Source: Anaeramoeba flamelloides (taxonomy: Eukaryota > Metamonada > Anaeramoebidae). Taken from it: 64,000 bases of DNA. This document shows positions 1 to 11,741 of the stretch, in pieces. The stretch is from NCBI GenBank assembly GCA_027625915.1, contig JANTQA010000032.1, positions 11,672,001 to 11,736,000 of the forward strand, in the 5' to 3' direction. The notes below the pieces were generated by a model that was given only the letters and a program-made list of their open reading frames with translations, was not told where the DNA came from and did not search any database. Position numbers and translations under genes: made by a program. Position 1 is the first letter of the stretch. The number at the start of each line of letters is the position of its first letter.

Positions 1-650
1 TAAGAAATAAGTAGAATAATACACATCAAAGAATAGTTGATATCCACCTGGAATAAAACTAATAAATCAATAGATTATCTTAAAAATAGAAAAACTCAAA
101 TTCTTAGTGATAATATTGAGAAAAACAACAATGTTCATTTTGATCTCCTATTGAATATCAAATAAAATTCCAATAGAAATCAAAATCATTTCTCTACAAT
201 CATTTTTAATTTATCAATAACATTTGAGAATAACACGTTTTTGCCTAGTGACTATCCATCTTACATTAAAAAAAAAATTTGCAAATGAATTAGGTTATCA
301 AAAAAAAATTGAAAAATAAAAAAGTAAAAAAAAATAAAAAAAATGATTACAATTTTGGGATTTCCCCTTTATGAATTTTTTCATCTAATATCCATTAAAA
401 CCCTTTAAGTACATGTAATTAATCCCTACAACTGGGCCCCTTTGACTGGAAAATACTTTATTTTTTAAAAGAAAAACAATTTTATATGAAATACAATCAC
501 AAGTTGTTTGTAAATCATTCCAAGATAAGGTAATTCCAAAAAGGTGTGTCATTGTTTTTTACCTTTTATTAAAAATCTTCTTTCTTAGTGGGGAAATTCG
601 TTACTTGGGGATATCAAAATAAGTTAAATATTAATAACAATTGGATCAAT
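1..650 (+). repeat. Dispersed repeat R1, left copy (runs off the window edge)
   Basis: This matches 42994-43690 in the same orientation over almost its full length. Both share TAAGAAATAAGTAGAATAAT, then GAATAGTTGATAT, GGAATAAAACTAATAAATCA, TTTTGATCTCCT, and ATTAAAACCCTTTAA followed by ATGTAATT and CCCTACAACT. The two copies differ by many substitutions and small indels and carry no coding frame. The 5' end is not visible because the match starts at the window edge. It is probably an old non-coding transposon fragment; the class is unknown. Confidence 0.8.
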
Positions 651-839
651 GACTAAGGTATTTATTTCAAAATATGTTAATTAAAATATTTCCAAAAAAT
701 GAAAAAAAAAAATAACACTTTTTTTGGAGAAAACAATGAACGACCAATTTCAATAAAAAACTGAAAATATGGAAAGGGTACAAATGATTTGTCAAACAAT
801 AAAATGCAATTATATGTTTTCAATTCTATTTGAAAATTT

Positions 840-1015
840 TTGAGATTAAAAAAGTTATGAAAAAGATTTTTTAGATCAAAAAGAAAATAATAATCACCAA
901 TTTTCACTCTAAAAAATATCAGATAAAATCTAGCTCATAAAATTTAATATCTTTTATTTATGCAATACAACACTAATAAAAAAATAGAACTATTATCAAG
1001 AATCAATAAATAGTA
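840..1015 (-). repeat. Repeat R2, inverted copy
   Basis: The reverse complement carries the R2 core: GATTCTTGATAA, then GCATAAATAAAAGATATTAA, then TTTTATCTGATATTTTTTAG, then GAAAATTGGTGATTATTATT and TTTTTGATC. The same order of blocks occurs at 3905-4080, 42740-42915 and 43715-43905. It is non-coding. Confidence 0.75.
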
Positions 1016-2773
1016 GTTAATTATTTTTTATATTTCAATAATTTTTTGAAGATTGAGTTTAATAAATATAATTTAAACATAAATTTGCCCCACTTTTTTG
1101 GAAATATTTTATCAAGAAAAAATTAATGATTCGATTTATCTATCCTTATTAAAATAACATTAGTGTTTTATATATAAATTCTATAAATTCATTTATTATT
1201 TTTTTAAAAGAATTATTTGTAATAAAAAAAAAAAAATCCTAATTAAGCTTTAATAAATTCATAAATACATTTTATGATCAAATTATTGTAAAAAATAAGA
1301 AGAAACAAACTATAAAGGTTTTATACTAGAAAAAATAAAAACAATTTAATAATTTTCTCTTTTTCTAAAAAATGGGGGAAAAAATTGTTACTGACTAAAA
1401 TAATTACCAGAGTTTCCAAAAATGAATATTTTTGGAATTTTTAGAATTACAAAAATTTGAAATTTGACATCATAAAGATAAAATAATTTCAAAGGAATCT
1501 ATTTTTATTCAACATGATCCATTTGTTTAAGTCCCTTTTAACAATAATTTTTACAAAAAAAATGAAAAATTATTTTATTATTAGTTCCATTGTTGAACCA
1601 AAAAAATAATTTTTTATGTGATACTAAAACTCTATTAAAAAAAAAAAAGATTATTTTTATTCTATTTCTTGTAATATATATATATATATATAACGAAAAG
1701 GAAAAAACTCTAAAATAATCAGAATTGTCAAAAAGGTACTAAAGCCAAATTCTCAAGAAGAAAAAACTTAACTTATTTCTGGTTTAAATTGGGGTTTTAA
1801 TAGAATCCTATAATTCTCAAATTTTAATAATTAACAAATAGATTTTTAAAAATTAATAAAAAAGAATTTCATGTTTCTCAAAAAAATAAATATTTGAGAT
1901 AAACCATTGTAATGAAAAAAATAATTATTTGGTTTAATGAAATCAAAAAAAAAAGAATTATTTTTGGTTTTTTTTTTGAAATAGAATTAAAATGTGAACC
2001 CTGAGAATTACTTTCCTTCTTTTTTTTCTTAAAATTTGATATTTTTGAATGTATAATATAAAAAATGATGGATTAAATAAAATGACCAAAAATGTATTAT
2101 CAAATACGTTTGCCATTTTATCGTTAATATCTAATCCATTAAAAGACAAATTTTTATTCACAATTATATTATCAGAAAGAAATAATGAAAATATCACATT
2201 GTAACATATTCATATATTTTTAAATAAAAAAATCTTTTATTTTTTAAATAGTGTTTACTCTATTTACAAATTATTACTTTAACATTTTCCCAGAATTTGG
2301 CTGAAAATTAAGTGTTGTTGGTGTATATATATATATATATATAATAAAATAAAAATAAAAAGCGTAGGGGAAAAAAAAAGAAAGAAAGAAAGAAAGAAAG
2401 ATTGATGTGATAATATAATTAAATAAAAAATAAAAAATTCAGAAATAATCCAAAAGCCTATTAGCCATTTTATTTATTTATATTTTATTACAACAATTCA
2501 AAAAAAAAAAAAAGCTTATTGCAAAAAATACTAAAACCAAAGATTATAAACTAATAATTAGTTATAATAGTGTGATATACACGTATTTTTATGTCAAAAT
2601 AATAATTGTTATTTTATTATTTTTTTTTTGAAAATAAAAGTTTGTTTGTGATCTCAAAAAAAAAAGTCGATTATTAGAAATTCCTTTTTTTTATATTTTT
2701 TTTCGGAGGGGTTAATTAGTTTTATTATATATAATCTTATTTATTTTCTTATCTTTTTAAAAAAAATTTAAAG

Positions 2774-3279
2774 GTGGGATTTTCACATATCAAAAAGGAA
2801 AAATCAAACCAATAAATTTCCTAAAAAAAAATATTGAAATTCTTATTATAAACAGTGGGATACAAAGGAAAACAAAGGAAAAAGTTGGAAGGGTAAGAGA
2901 ATTATATAATCAATATCAAGATATCATGACACACATATTTGATGCGATGGAACAAATTACAGTACAATTTATTTCTGAATTCACAACAAAGCAATTAAAT
3001 ACAGAAACCAGCCCCTTAGATAAAGCAAACCAATTATGCCGCATTTGCCATGACCTTCTTTGTTCAATTGATGTTTCTCATCCCAAACTTGATCCTATTG
3101 TTAAAATTGGGCAAAAGTTTGGAATGCATTTGAAAATTACAGGTGCAGGTGGCGGTGGGTGTGTTTATGGATTTTTATTGCCAAATGTTGATTATTCTGA
3201 ATTAGAACAAGAATTAAAAAATGCAAATCTTAAATATTTTAGATCTAAACTGGGAGGCAAAGGTGTAAAAATATTATAA
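2774..3279 (+). CDS. Mevalonate kinase, C-terminal exon (partial)
   Basis: This is the last exon of mevalonate kinase, the GHMP-family enzyme that phosphorylates mevalonate in the cytosol on the way to isoprenoids and sterols. About 168 codons are visible. The frame opens after an acceptor AG at 2772-2773 in phase 1 and begins with the family's GG-x-x-x-Y-x-x-GK block (read here as GGIFTYQKGKIK). It continues through EILIINSGIQRKT, equivalent to the LLTNTKVPRNT segment of animal enzymes, and ends with the GHMP motif 3 KITGAGGGGC that shapes the phosphate-binding site. The stop is TAA at 3277-3279. An ATG at 2926 lies in the middle of a conserved helix and is not the start. The catalytic N-terminal exons (P-loop-like GLGSSA, GVDN) were not found in the 2.7 kb upstream, so they lie outside the window or the gene is truncated. 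Identity is clear; gene completeness is unknown. Confidence 0.93.
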
Positions 3280-3904
3280 AATAATTCTAATTTAAAATCA
3301 TATTTCTTGGTATTGATCTGCTTCATTTCAAATTTTAGATTTTTTTATAAATTTTATTTTTTTTTTTTTTTTTTTTGCTTTGTAATTTTTTAAAGAATAC
3401 AAATTCTTTTCTTCTCTAATACTATAAGTAAACACTCTAAATTTTAATCAGAATTTTATCAATTAATGAACACCGAAACAAATATACCCTGGATTCTTAA
3501 ATGTGGTATCCATGGATAGATAAATATGTTTGTGTATAAGATTAAATTACGTTTGGAAATCCAAGTTTTTCTTAATCAAAACTTGATTATATTTATTAAT
3601 TTATTTCAATTTTTTTTAATTACTTATAAACATCAATATTGAATAGAAAAATTAAACATAAAAATATTTGATAAATAAATTTTATTCTTTCAATGTCAAA
3701 AAAGGGTTTACCTATTTTACTTTTATGAATTAATTTTGTTATTTTTTTAGTTAAAATTCTTTTGGTACACTATTAATTTATTAACTGTGTATCACAAAAC
3801 GAATTTTGTTATAGGCTATTTCTAAAAAAAGCGAGGTAAATTTATGTACAAATATCTTTATTAACCTCAATTCCTCATAAAATAATTTAAATATCCAAAA
3901 TGAT

Positions 3905-4080
3905 TTACAACTATAAATTGATTCTTGATAACAATTCAATTTATTTTTTGGTATGATATTACATAAATAAAAGATATAAAATTTTCTGATCTCGTTTTTA
4001 TCTGATATTTTTTATTGGCAAAAATTACTGTTTATTTTTTTCTTTTTGATAGAAAAAAATTATTTTTCGAAGAGATATGT
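3905..4080 (+). repeat. Repeat R2 copy
   Basis: It shares ATTGATTCTTGATAA, GGTATGATATTACATAAAT, AAAAGATATAAAATTTTCTG, ATCTCG and TTTTTATCTGATATTTTT with the copies at 840-1015 (inverted), 42740-42915 and 43715-43905. It is non-coding. Confidence 0.75.
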
Positions 4081-4804
4081 TCAAGAAACAATTACCAAAT
4101 AGAATTGAAAATCTCATATATTTAATATATTGTTTAAAAAATCCTTTGTGTCCTTCCTATATTTCTAGTTTTTTCTCAAAATTGGTCATACATTGTTTTC
4201 ACCTAAAAAAGTGCTATTTTTTTTTTGAAATTTTTAGAAATATTTCATCCAACATATTTTGAAATAAATACCAAAGTCATTGATTGAATCAGTTTTAATA
4301 TTTAACTTAATTTTGGTATCGTAAATTAATGAATACCTCTACTAACAAAGATGTTTTTTTATGAAATGTAAAAAAAAATGCCAAACTTTTTTTGATAAGT
4401 CTAATATTTATTAATATTATTTTATACACGAATCAAGGTATTTTGTTTAACCAGATAAAAAAAATCTTAAATTTGTATAATATATTTCTTTATATTATTT
4501 ACCACATATACTTTTCAAAAATTATAATTCAGACTCTGCAGGAAACTTTGGATTTGTGATTACAATAGAATTTTGATAAAAACATGAATTATCTGCATAT
4601 TATATGGGATTTGTATTGATAAACCATTTTCAATTTAGGGCGTGTGTGTATGTTTTTTACAATAAAACTAAAAATAAATCCCAAAAAAAAGATATTGTTT
4701 TTATAAAAATAATTAATTTTAATTTGTGGATAAAAGATCCTCTTCACCTTGAGCTAAATGAAATAGTAGAAATTGAATATGTGTCTGGAGAAATCAATAG
4801 ACAA

Positions 4805-4823
4805 CCCCCCCCCCCCCCCCCCC
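4805..4823. repeat. Poly-C tract (19 C)
   Basis: A pure run of 19 cytosines sits in DNA that is otherwise mostly A and T. A second one (14 C) lies at 24621-24634. These are the two longest G/C homopolymers seen in the window. Confidence 0.95.
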
Positions 4824-5176
4824 ATAGAACTCGTATAAAATATTGAAAATTATATCATTTATAGTATTGTTTTCTTTTTTTATCCCTTTTGAGCAAGTTG
4901 AACTGATCAAACATACTTATATAGTCCATACTAGTTCGAAAATGTTAATAATTTTTTTGTCTGAGGAGAGAATACAAATATAATTTTCAAGATCTATAAA
5001 ATTCTTACTGTATATCATGACATACCAAAGTTCAAACCAAGACTTTTTAAAATTAACCAGAGGGGGTCAAAATGAATTTCTATTATCCCAAAATGCCTAT
5101 GGTTATGCTTTTGGGGTGTGGCCAACCCCATCTATCAACCTAACTTATTTATAAAACCCATTATTTTGATTTAGAT

Positions 5177-5184
5177 ATATATAC

Positions 5185-5224
<40 letters not shown>

Positions 5225-5262
5225 CTATATATATATATATAACTATATATATATATATAACT
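5177..5262. repeat. (TA)n microsatellite with TAAC interruptions
   Basis: A block of TA dinucleotides is broken by two TAAC units with about 20 bp spacing, giving a short higher-order tandem repeat. Confidence 0.85.
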
Positions 5263-5951
5263 AATGTTTCTGTTATAAAGAAGAAAAAAATTCACTTCCT
5301 TTTCATTTTTCTCTTTCAAACATAGGAAAAATTCGTAACATACTTGTTTGAAAACTCTATCAATAAAAAAAAAATAAAATACTGAAGTGGGACAAATCTG
5401 AAATTTAGAATTTTTTTATGAGTACAATTCCAAACATACTCCTACTAAGACACTCGTTTTATTTTTGTATCGTACAGATTTTTATAAACCACTCTTTAAG
5501 CTCAATTAAATTCCAGCACATTATAGAGTTTTTGAGATATTTTAAATTCGATTATTTTCTACTCGATATGTAATGAAACCAAAATGAAAAAGGTTACTAA
5601 TTGATTGAACAAATATCAGTAAAATTCACTAGATTATTTTTATTACCTTTACATAAAGTTTTGCTGAATGTTTTTCCCGAATAAACAATCAACAGCAATA
5701 TTTTATTAAGAAACAGAAAATATTGAAAAATCTAAAATAATTTTATTGAAGCAAAAGAAATATAATTAATGTTTCTCCTTTAACACCTTAAATGTTCATG
5801 AATTCAAATTCCTTCAAGAATTTAAATATTTTTATTAAAAGCTTTCTACTGAAAGTGATAAGAATATCTTCTTGTTAAATTAGGCTTTCTAATAAACTAA
5901 TTTTCAAAAATTGTAAAAAGAAAATCATTTTTTTTTATTCCATCCTTTACA

Positions 5952-7188
5952 ATGTCAAAGTAAACAATCCTTTTCTTTTTTTTTTTTTATTTTTATTTGA
6001 AGGTTAAAAAAATAGGAAATGGTTCCATCTCTTATCTTGTTCACAAATTAAAATCAAACAAAACAATAAATTTTCTTTTTTTTTTTTTATTCGTTTATCT
6101 TTTTTTTTTTTTTTTTTATAAAATTTGGGTTGTGTACAAATAGACAAGTTCCAGAAACAATAAAAAAACAAGTAAAAAGAAGCTTCAATTCAAAAGAAGT
6201 TAAAAAAGAAAAAAATGAAAAAAGAATGAAACTTCTCAAAGAAATCCAATCAAAGGCTTTCAAAAGAGCAGAAAAATATGAAAAAGAATACCTCGATCAA
6301 GAACAAAAACTTGTTGAATTAAAACAAAAAGCACTCAAAGAAGGATCCTTTTACAGAGAACCAGAACCAAAATTAGCTTTTATTATCAGAATAAGAGGGT
6401 AATAATTTCTTTTATTTTTTGATTTTTTATTATTTTTTTCAAAAACCAAAAATAAACACCAAAAAACAAATTTTTGCTTTTTGCTTTTTTTTCTTTTTTG
6501 TTTTTTTTTTTCTTTTTTTGAAAAACAAAAAGGAAACATAAAAATGAAAAACAGAATTTTCAAAAATAAATTCAAAACTAAACTCAACCATACTTGAATA
6601 ACTTTTGCTCATTAAAATATTTTTTTTTTTTTTTTACATTCTTTTTCAAATGTTTACTTTCCAAAATAAATATTTGTTGTTTGTTCTCCAAAATCAATTT
6701 TCATCAACTCAATTTTTTTCAAAAAAAAAAGAATTGTAGGAGTACCACCAAAACCAAGAAAAATTTTACAATTATTGAGACTTCGAAGAATCTATAGTGG
6801 TGTCTTCATCAGATTAAACAAATCTTCACTTCGAATGCTTCACTTCATTGATCCATATGTCACATGGGGATATCCAGATGTTGAAACCGTCCGAGCATTA
6901 ATTTACAAAAGAGGACACGCAAGAGTTAACCACCAAAGAAAGATCATTGATTCAAATGAAATGATTTATGACAAGCTTCAAAAATATGATATTGTCTGCA
7001 TGGAAGACTTAGTTCATGAAATTTATACTGTTGGCAAAAACTTTAAACACGCCAATAGTTTCTTATGGGCTTTCAAACTAAAGCCTCCAGTTGGTGGATT
7101 TAGCACTGTTAAAAAAAGTTTTGTCAATAAAGGCGAACATGGAAACAGAGAACAATATATCAATACCCTCGTTAAGAAAATGATCTAA
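5952..7188 (+). CDS. 60S ribosomal protein L7 (uL30), three exons
   Basis: This is large-subunit ribosomal protein uL30/RPL7. The two main exons are certain. Exon 2 (6144-6398) encodes the basic N-terminal helix starting at QVPETIKK and ends with the family's KLAFIIRIRG. Exon 3 (6732-7188) opens with GIVGVPPKPRK, then ILQLLRLRRIYSG, YVTWGYP, CMEDLVHEIYTVG and NSFLWAFKL, ending GNREQYINTLVKKMI. The acceptor at 6730-6731 was chosen because only it keeps the GI-x-G-V/P-P-K-x-R-K reading known from plant L7. Exon 2 lacks an ATG. The only phase-compatible start I found is ATG TCA AA at 5952-5959, followed by donor GTAAAC, which gives MSKQVPETIKK. The model is 239 residues, close to the usual 240-250. 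Introns are 184 and 333 bp. Neighbours are unrelated. The 8-base first exon is inference; the rest is firm. Confidence 0.95.
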
Positions 7189-7939
7189 AATTTTATTTAC
7201 ATTGATAATTATTATTTACCAAAAAATTTAAATTATTTACCAAATATTGAAGAAAATTTAAGAGAAAAATTAATCCCCCCCTCACTTAATTTTTTTTTTA
7301 TTTTTTGAACATTATTATCTTTAAAATTTAGAGAATAAAAAATATAAATTCAATAAAGATCAACTAAATCATTTTAGAATTTTTTATTTCTTCCTGATGA
7401 AATGATATTTCATTTTTTTTTTTTTTTTTGATAAAGTCTTTTTAAAATCAAATGAAACATTAAATTAGATACTATATTGATGTTCCTTTGTTATTTTCTG
7501 ATTTGTTGTTAAATCTATGAATCAAACAAATTCCTTACTTTTGAATTACGAAGCACTCTCCAAATTTTATGTTCTGTGAGAACTAAAATCCAATGTGGGA
7601 AATCGAAAAAATGGTTTAAAAGAATGCATGTTAAATCAAAGACAAAATATTACAAATTTTCAGTTATTATTGGGATTTTGATAATAAGGGAGAAAATCAA
7701 TTTCCTCTTTCAGGCCTAATAAAAAATTAGGGTTTAAAAGGAATTTGTGGAAAATTATAAAAATCATCATTTATTGATTCAAAAACTTTTTTGAATTCTC
7801 CAACAAAACAAATTATAAATTAAATAAGGTATTTTTTCAACTTACTTTAATTCTTTGTCCTTGATCTGAAAGTATATCCATACCTCGAGTAACAGCTCTA
7901 TTCTCTTTTTAAAATAAAAAAGAACTTTTATGTCATTGT

Positions 7940-8724
7940 ATGATTTTGATTTTTGAACCTTTTCAAGGTAAATATTGGATTTGGATGGTGGAAAAGTTTT
8001 TTTTAAAATAAATTACATAATTTTGAAAAAAAATATTCAATTTCCTGGAATTGTGTATGCTTGAAAATAATTGTAAAATTTGGATATCTGAATTAAAAAA
8101 AAATTAATATATCTAATATATTAAAAAATAATAATATTTTTAATATTATTAGAAAAAAAGACCCAATCTATTTATTATCACTAGTGTGTAATAAAAGAAT
8201 TTTTGAGTCTTTATTCAAATTTCTAAATGAAAATTTAGGAATTTGGAAGTGTAGTAGAGAGCGGGAGAATACCTAGCTTTTCTGGGATTTGAAAAGTTGG
8301 AGTAAATTCTAATATTTTTCTACATTCTTTTGAAACTCATGAAATGTCTAGGTTTTTTTTTATTTAAGAAAAAAAAAACATATTTATGAAATTTTCTTTT
8401 AATTTCTGAAAGTAAAAAAAAAAATGAGTTAAATAAGAGGGATTAATAAATATTCCATTAAATAATAAATAAAATAAAATAAAATAAAAAAATTAAATTA
8501 AATTTTCAACAGGAAAAGATTTCTTGAACCAATCTGATTGTAAGCCATTAGTTATATTTTTATACATAAATGAAATATCCACTAATAAAATAATTTGGAT
8601 TGTCCATTACCAAAAAGTTGTAAAAGGTGTTTTAATAACTTTTTCTATTTCTTCTTTAACTGAATCTAATTTACTTTTTCAAAAAATTTCCAGAATTCAA
8701 GTTTCTATTCTTTTTAGAAAATAA
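7940..8724 (+). CDS. Possible small two-exon protein (79 residues), unrecognised
   Basis: This is a tentative model. Exon 2 (8513-8724) follows an acceptor TTTTCAACAG and reads 70 codons with fairly normal composition (KDFLNQSDCKPLVIFLY, then NEISTNKIIWIVHYQK) to TAA. An upstream ATG at 7940 starts MILIFEPFQ and reaches a donor AG|GTAAAT at 7967/7968 in exactly the phase exon 2 needs. Joined, they give a 79-residue protein. The intron would be 545 bp. I do not recognise a family; there is no signal peptide or clear domain, and hydrophobic beta-like stretches dominate. It could equally be the tail of a longer gene or a chance open frame, since AT-rich intergenic DNA yields frames of 60-70 codons by chance. 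Confidence 0.25.
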
Positions 8725-11701
8725 TAAAAAAAAAAAAAAAGATCGAATCAAATTCAATAATTACTTCTTTTTTTGTTTTTCAATGATCAGACTCACCTTA
8801 TTTATCATTTTAAGAGGTGTTTTAATATAGTAAAATAATTATAAAAATTTAATAATGATATAAATAGGGGTTTAAAAATTATTTTTAGTTAGCGCGATTT
8901 TGTAATTAATAAAAAAAAAATATTTAGATTTTTACTTCAGATAAATTCAGTCTTAAATACTGAATTGACAATTATGATAATTTTGTATTTATTTATCTTC
9001 AGTAAAATAATAATAATTATATGGAGACCGAATCAAAAACCATTTTTTAATTTAAATCTATTATTGAATAAAAAAATGACTTTTTGGTTCAACAAATAAA
9101 ATAAAATAATTCTTGATATTGTTTAAATAATAATACAAAAGATAATTTTATAAGTTGATAAATTGTTGATAAAAACTGATTTTTTAGAAATTCTTTATCT
9201 TATTGATTTCAAATACAAAGTTTTAATAAAAAAAAATAATTTTTTATGGAATATTTTTTCTAACTCGGAGCATTTTATATTTCTTTTTGATATATCATTG
9301 AAATTTAAACTGTTTTTTTTTACATTTAATCACAATATTTTTATTTCAATTTATTATTAATAAATATAAACCAAAAAAAAATATACTTATTTAAGTAAGA
9401 TCACCACAAAATTAGGGAGTTCTTTATTTGTATTTTAAATATTTATAAAAAAAAATCCCAATTAATAAGGTAGTAAATGTTCGCAACAATATTTTATCTC
9501 AAAAAAAAAAAAAAAAAAAAAAAAAAATAGAAAAAAATGAACAATTATTAAAAATAGATTTAGTAATCAAAAAAAAATTGATTTCTTTGATTAAACCCTT
9601 TTTTTGCAATTAAAAGTTAATTTTATTCTTATTTTCTTTTTATTATTAGTGAATATCTTCTAGCAAAAATAATATTTCATTTTTTGTGTTATATAAAAAT
9701 CTAATAATTAAATTTTGAAAAATTCATAAAAAACAATTAAAAATCAAAAAAAATGAATAAATTAATAAAATTTGGCTCAATATTGTTTATAACTTACAAT
9801 TTACTTAATAAAACAAAATTAAATATATATATATATATATATATAAGCTATTTCCAAGAATATAGGGCATTTTTTATTTCAATAATTATTTCTTAATATT
9901 AATTCAATTAAACAAAATGTACAACAATAATATGTTTTTTTTAACATATCATACTTAATTTTTTGTATTTTGAAGTTTTATTAATGGATTCTAAATATTT
10001 TTTTTTGAATTAAAATTATTTTGCAAAATTTTTAATTTTGAAAAAATTAATAGAGTCAAATTTCTCATTTCATTATTTTTTCGAATTCTTCATTTTTTTC
10101 ATTTTTACTTTGTTATTATTATTGTCCAAAATTTAACAAAGTTCAAAAGAGATGTGATAAGAAATCAACCAAAAATTCTTTTGATTCTAAACAATTGAGT
10201 TGACTTTGATGGGCTTTGGTGGAAAAATTGCTCAGAACAGTTGTACACTTCAATTAAAGAGGTGAGATAAACAAAAAAAAAAAAGAAAAAATAAAAAGGT
10301 TTTTTTTTTTTTTTATTCATTCAGTTTGCTTTTTTAAATGTTTTAAAAAAAAAAAAAAAAAAAAAAAAGTTAATGGGAAAAAAAAAAGTTAATGATCAAA
10401 TGAAAAACAAAAAATCTAAAGATCAAATCAAAAATATATTGAAGTATGATTTTACACATTATCAAAAAAAAAAATTGAAAAAAAAGATCGAACTAAAGAT
10501 TGTTAAATAGACATTACTAATTTTGGATATTTTTCCAAAAATTAGGGGCAATTTTTTTTTTTTTATTTTGTATTTTTTATTCTTCGAACTTTGATCAATA
10601 AACACAAATTTTAATCAAGAGTTTTATTATTATTAATGGCTTCGTTTTTTTTTGTCTAAAGTTTTGAGTTTAATAACTGAATAAAGAATTTATTCTTATA
10701 TTGATGGATATTTTTTGCCCCACATTTTTGGATGGGGCTTATATATATATATATCATATTAATAGTAATTTTGTGTATATAATTTGAAGTAGGGTAGTTT
10801 TCAATAGTAGTTTTTTTTTTTTTTGAATATCTATCTTCTCTTTGATTTGGAATCTGCATTTTTTGTTTTGGGTTGAAAATTGAAAGAATAATAATTGTTT
10901 GAGTTTGTTTTTTTATTTTATTTTTTTTTCTCCAATCACTTCAAAATTTTAAATCTACATAATATTATGATAAATGTTATCGAAAACAATATTATAGTAT
11001 AGTTTTCAAAAAAAAACTATATTTAAAAATAATTCACCCATAAAGTTGTAATTTTGAAAATAAATATTTTTAAAAAATTCAAGTTATCTATTATAATAAA
11101 AAAAAATTACTATTTTAGTATTCAGTTCTATACATTAGAAATAATTTTTTTTTCATCTAGAAATAAAATAAAATAAAGTAAAAAAATCCAATCCATTTAT
11201 TATGAAATTTAGTTTATTTCTGGTTCTCTCAACTTTTTGTGTTTATATTTTTGATTTTCTATTTATGAAACATATACAATTTATCCAAATATTTAATTTT
11301 ATGCCTTCTATCTTTTCCTAAATTACCAATCCTTCTTTCTTTCAGTCTTTTTTTTATTATTTTTTCAAAATCCATCAATTATTTAGTGAAACATTTTTTT
11401 TAAATAAAAAATAAAAAAAATAATACATAAAAAGAAGAAAAGTTAAAGTTATCATATTTCAACTGGTCTAAAATTAAAAAATTAATCATATTATAATAAA
11501 CACATTCCCATTACTTGACAATTCACATCCCACTAACTATTGAAATCTTTATTTTATTTCTATTGTTTCTTTTTTTTTAATTTGTTTGGTTTTCCTCGCT
11601 TTAAACATTTAAATAAGTATTGGTGTATAATAAATAATATGCTATTTAAATTTCGGTTCGTAAATTATCTTTAATTATAATAATTATTTTATATTAATTA
11701 T

Positions 11702-11707
<6 letters not shown>

Positions 11708-11739
<32 letters not shown>
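11708..11739. repeat. (TA)n microsatellite
   Basis: An uninterrupted TA dinucleotide run of about 30 bp. Confidence 0.9.

Positions 11740-11741
<2 letters not shown>

Larger units (their letters stand above)
1..2773. other. Gene-free AT-rich stretch upstream of the mevalonate kinase exon, containing dispersed repeats
   Basis: No convincing exon is visible on either strand. Because the mevalonate kinase exon at 2774 needs upstream exons, this may be intron. Bases 1-650 are a copy of a repeat found again at about 42994-43690, and 840-1015 is an inverted copy of a second repeat. There are (TA)n tracts near 1675-1692 and 2325-2342 and a (GAAA)n tract near 2380-2400. Short open frames here begin without plausible splice sites and read as random AT-rich translation. 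Confidence 0.6.
3280..5951. other. Intergenic region with an R2 copy, a poly-C tract and a long TA tract
   Basis: No gene could be supported. It contains repeat R2 at 3905-4080, a run of 19 C at 4805-4823, and a (TA)n block at about 5177-5262 in which TAAC interrupts the dinucleotide twice. A frame at 4604-4846 ends just after the C run, but it has no defensible start or homologue. Confidence 0.55.

Noticed and set aside
4604-4846. Open frame reading LWIKDPLHLELNEIVEIEY up to the poly-C tract
   Set aside because: It has no defensible start or splice signals, no recognised family, and it ends in a Pro run created by the C homopolymer.
7340-7360. AATAAA-like poly(A) signals after several genes
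   Set aside because: AATAAA occurs by chance throughout DNA this AT-rich, so single instances carry no weight.
9163-9360. 65-codon open frame rich in Phe, Ile, Leu and Asn
   Set aside because: Its composition is what AT-rich random DNA yields, and there is no ATG or splice context.
10716-10739. GCCCCAC-TGGGGC hairpin as a terminator
   Set aside because: Bacterial-type terminators do not apply to this nuclear DNA, and the stem is short.
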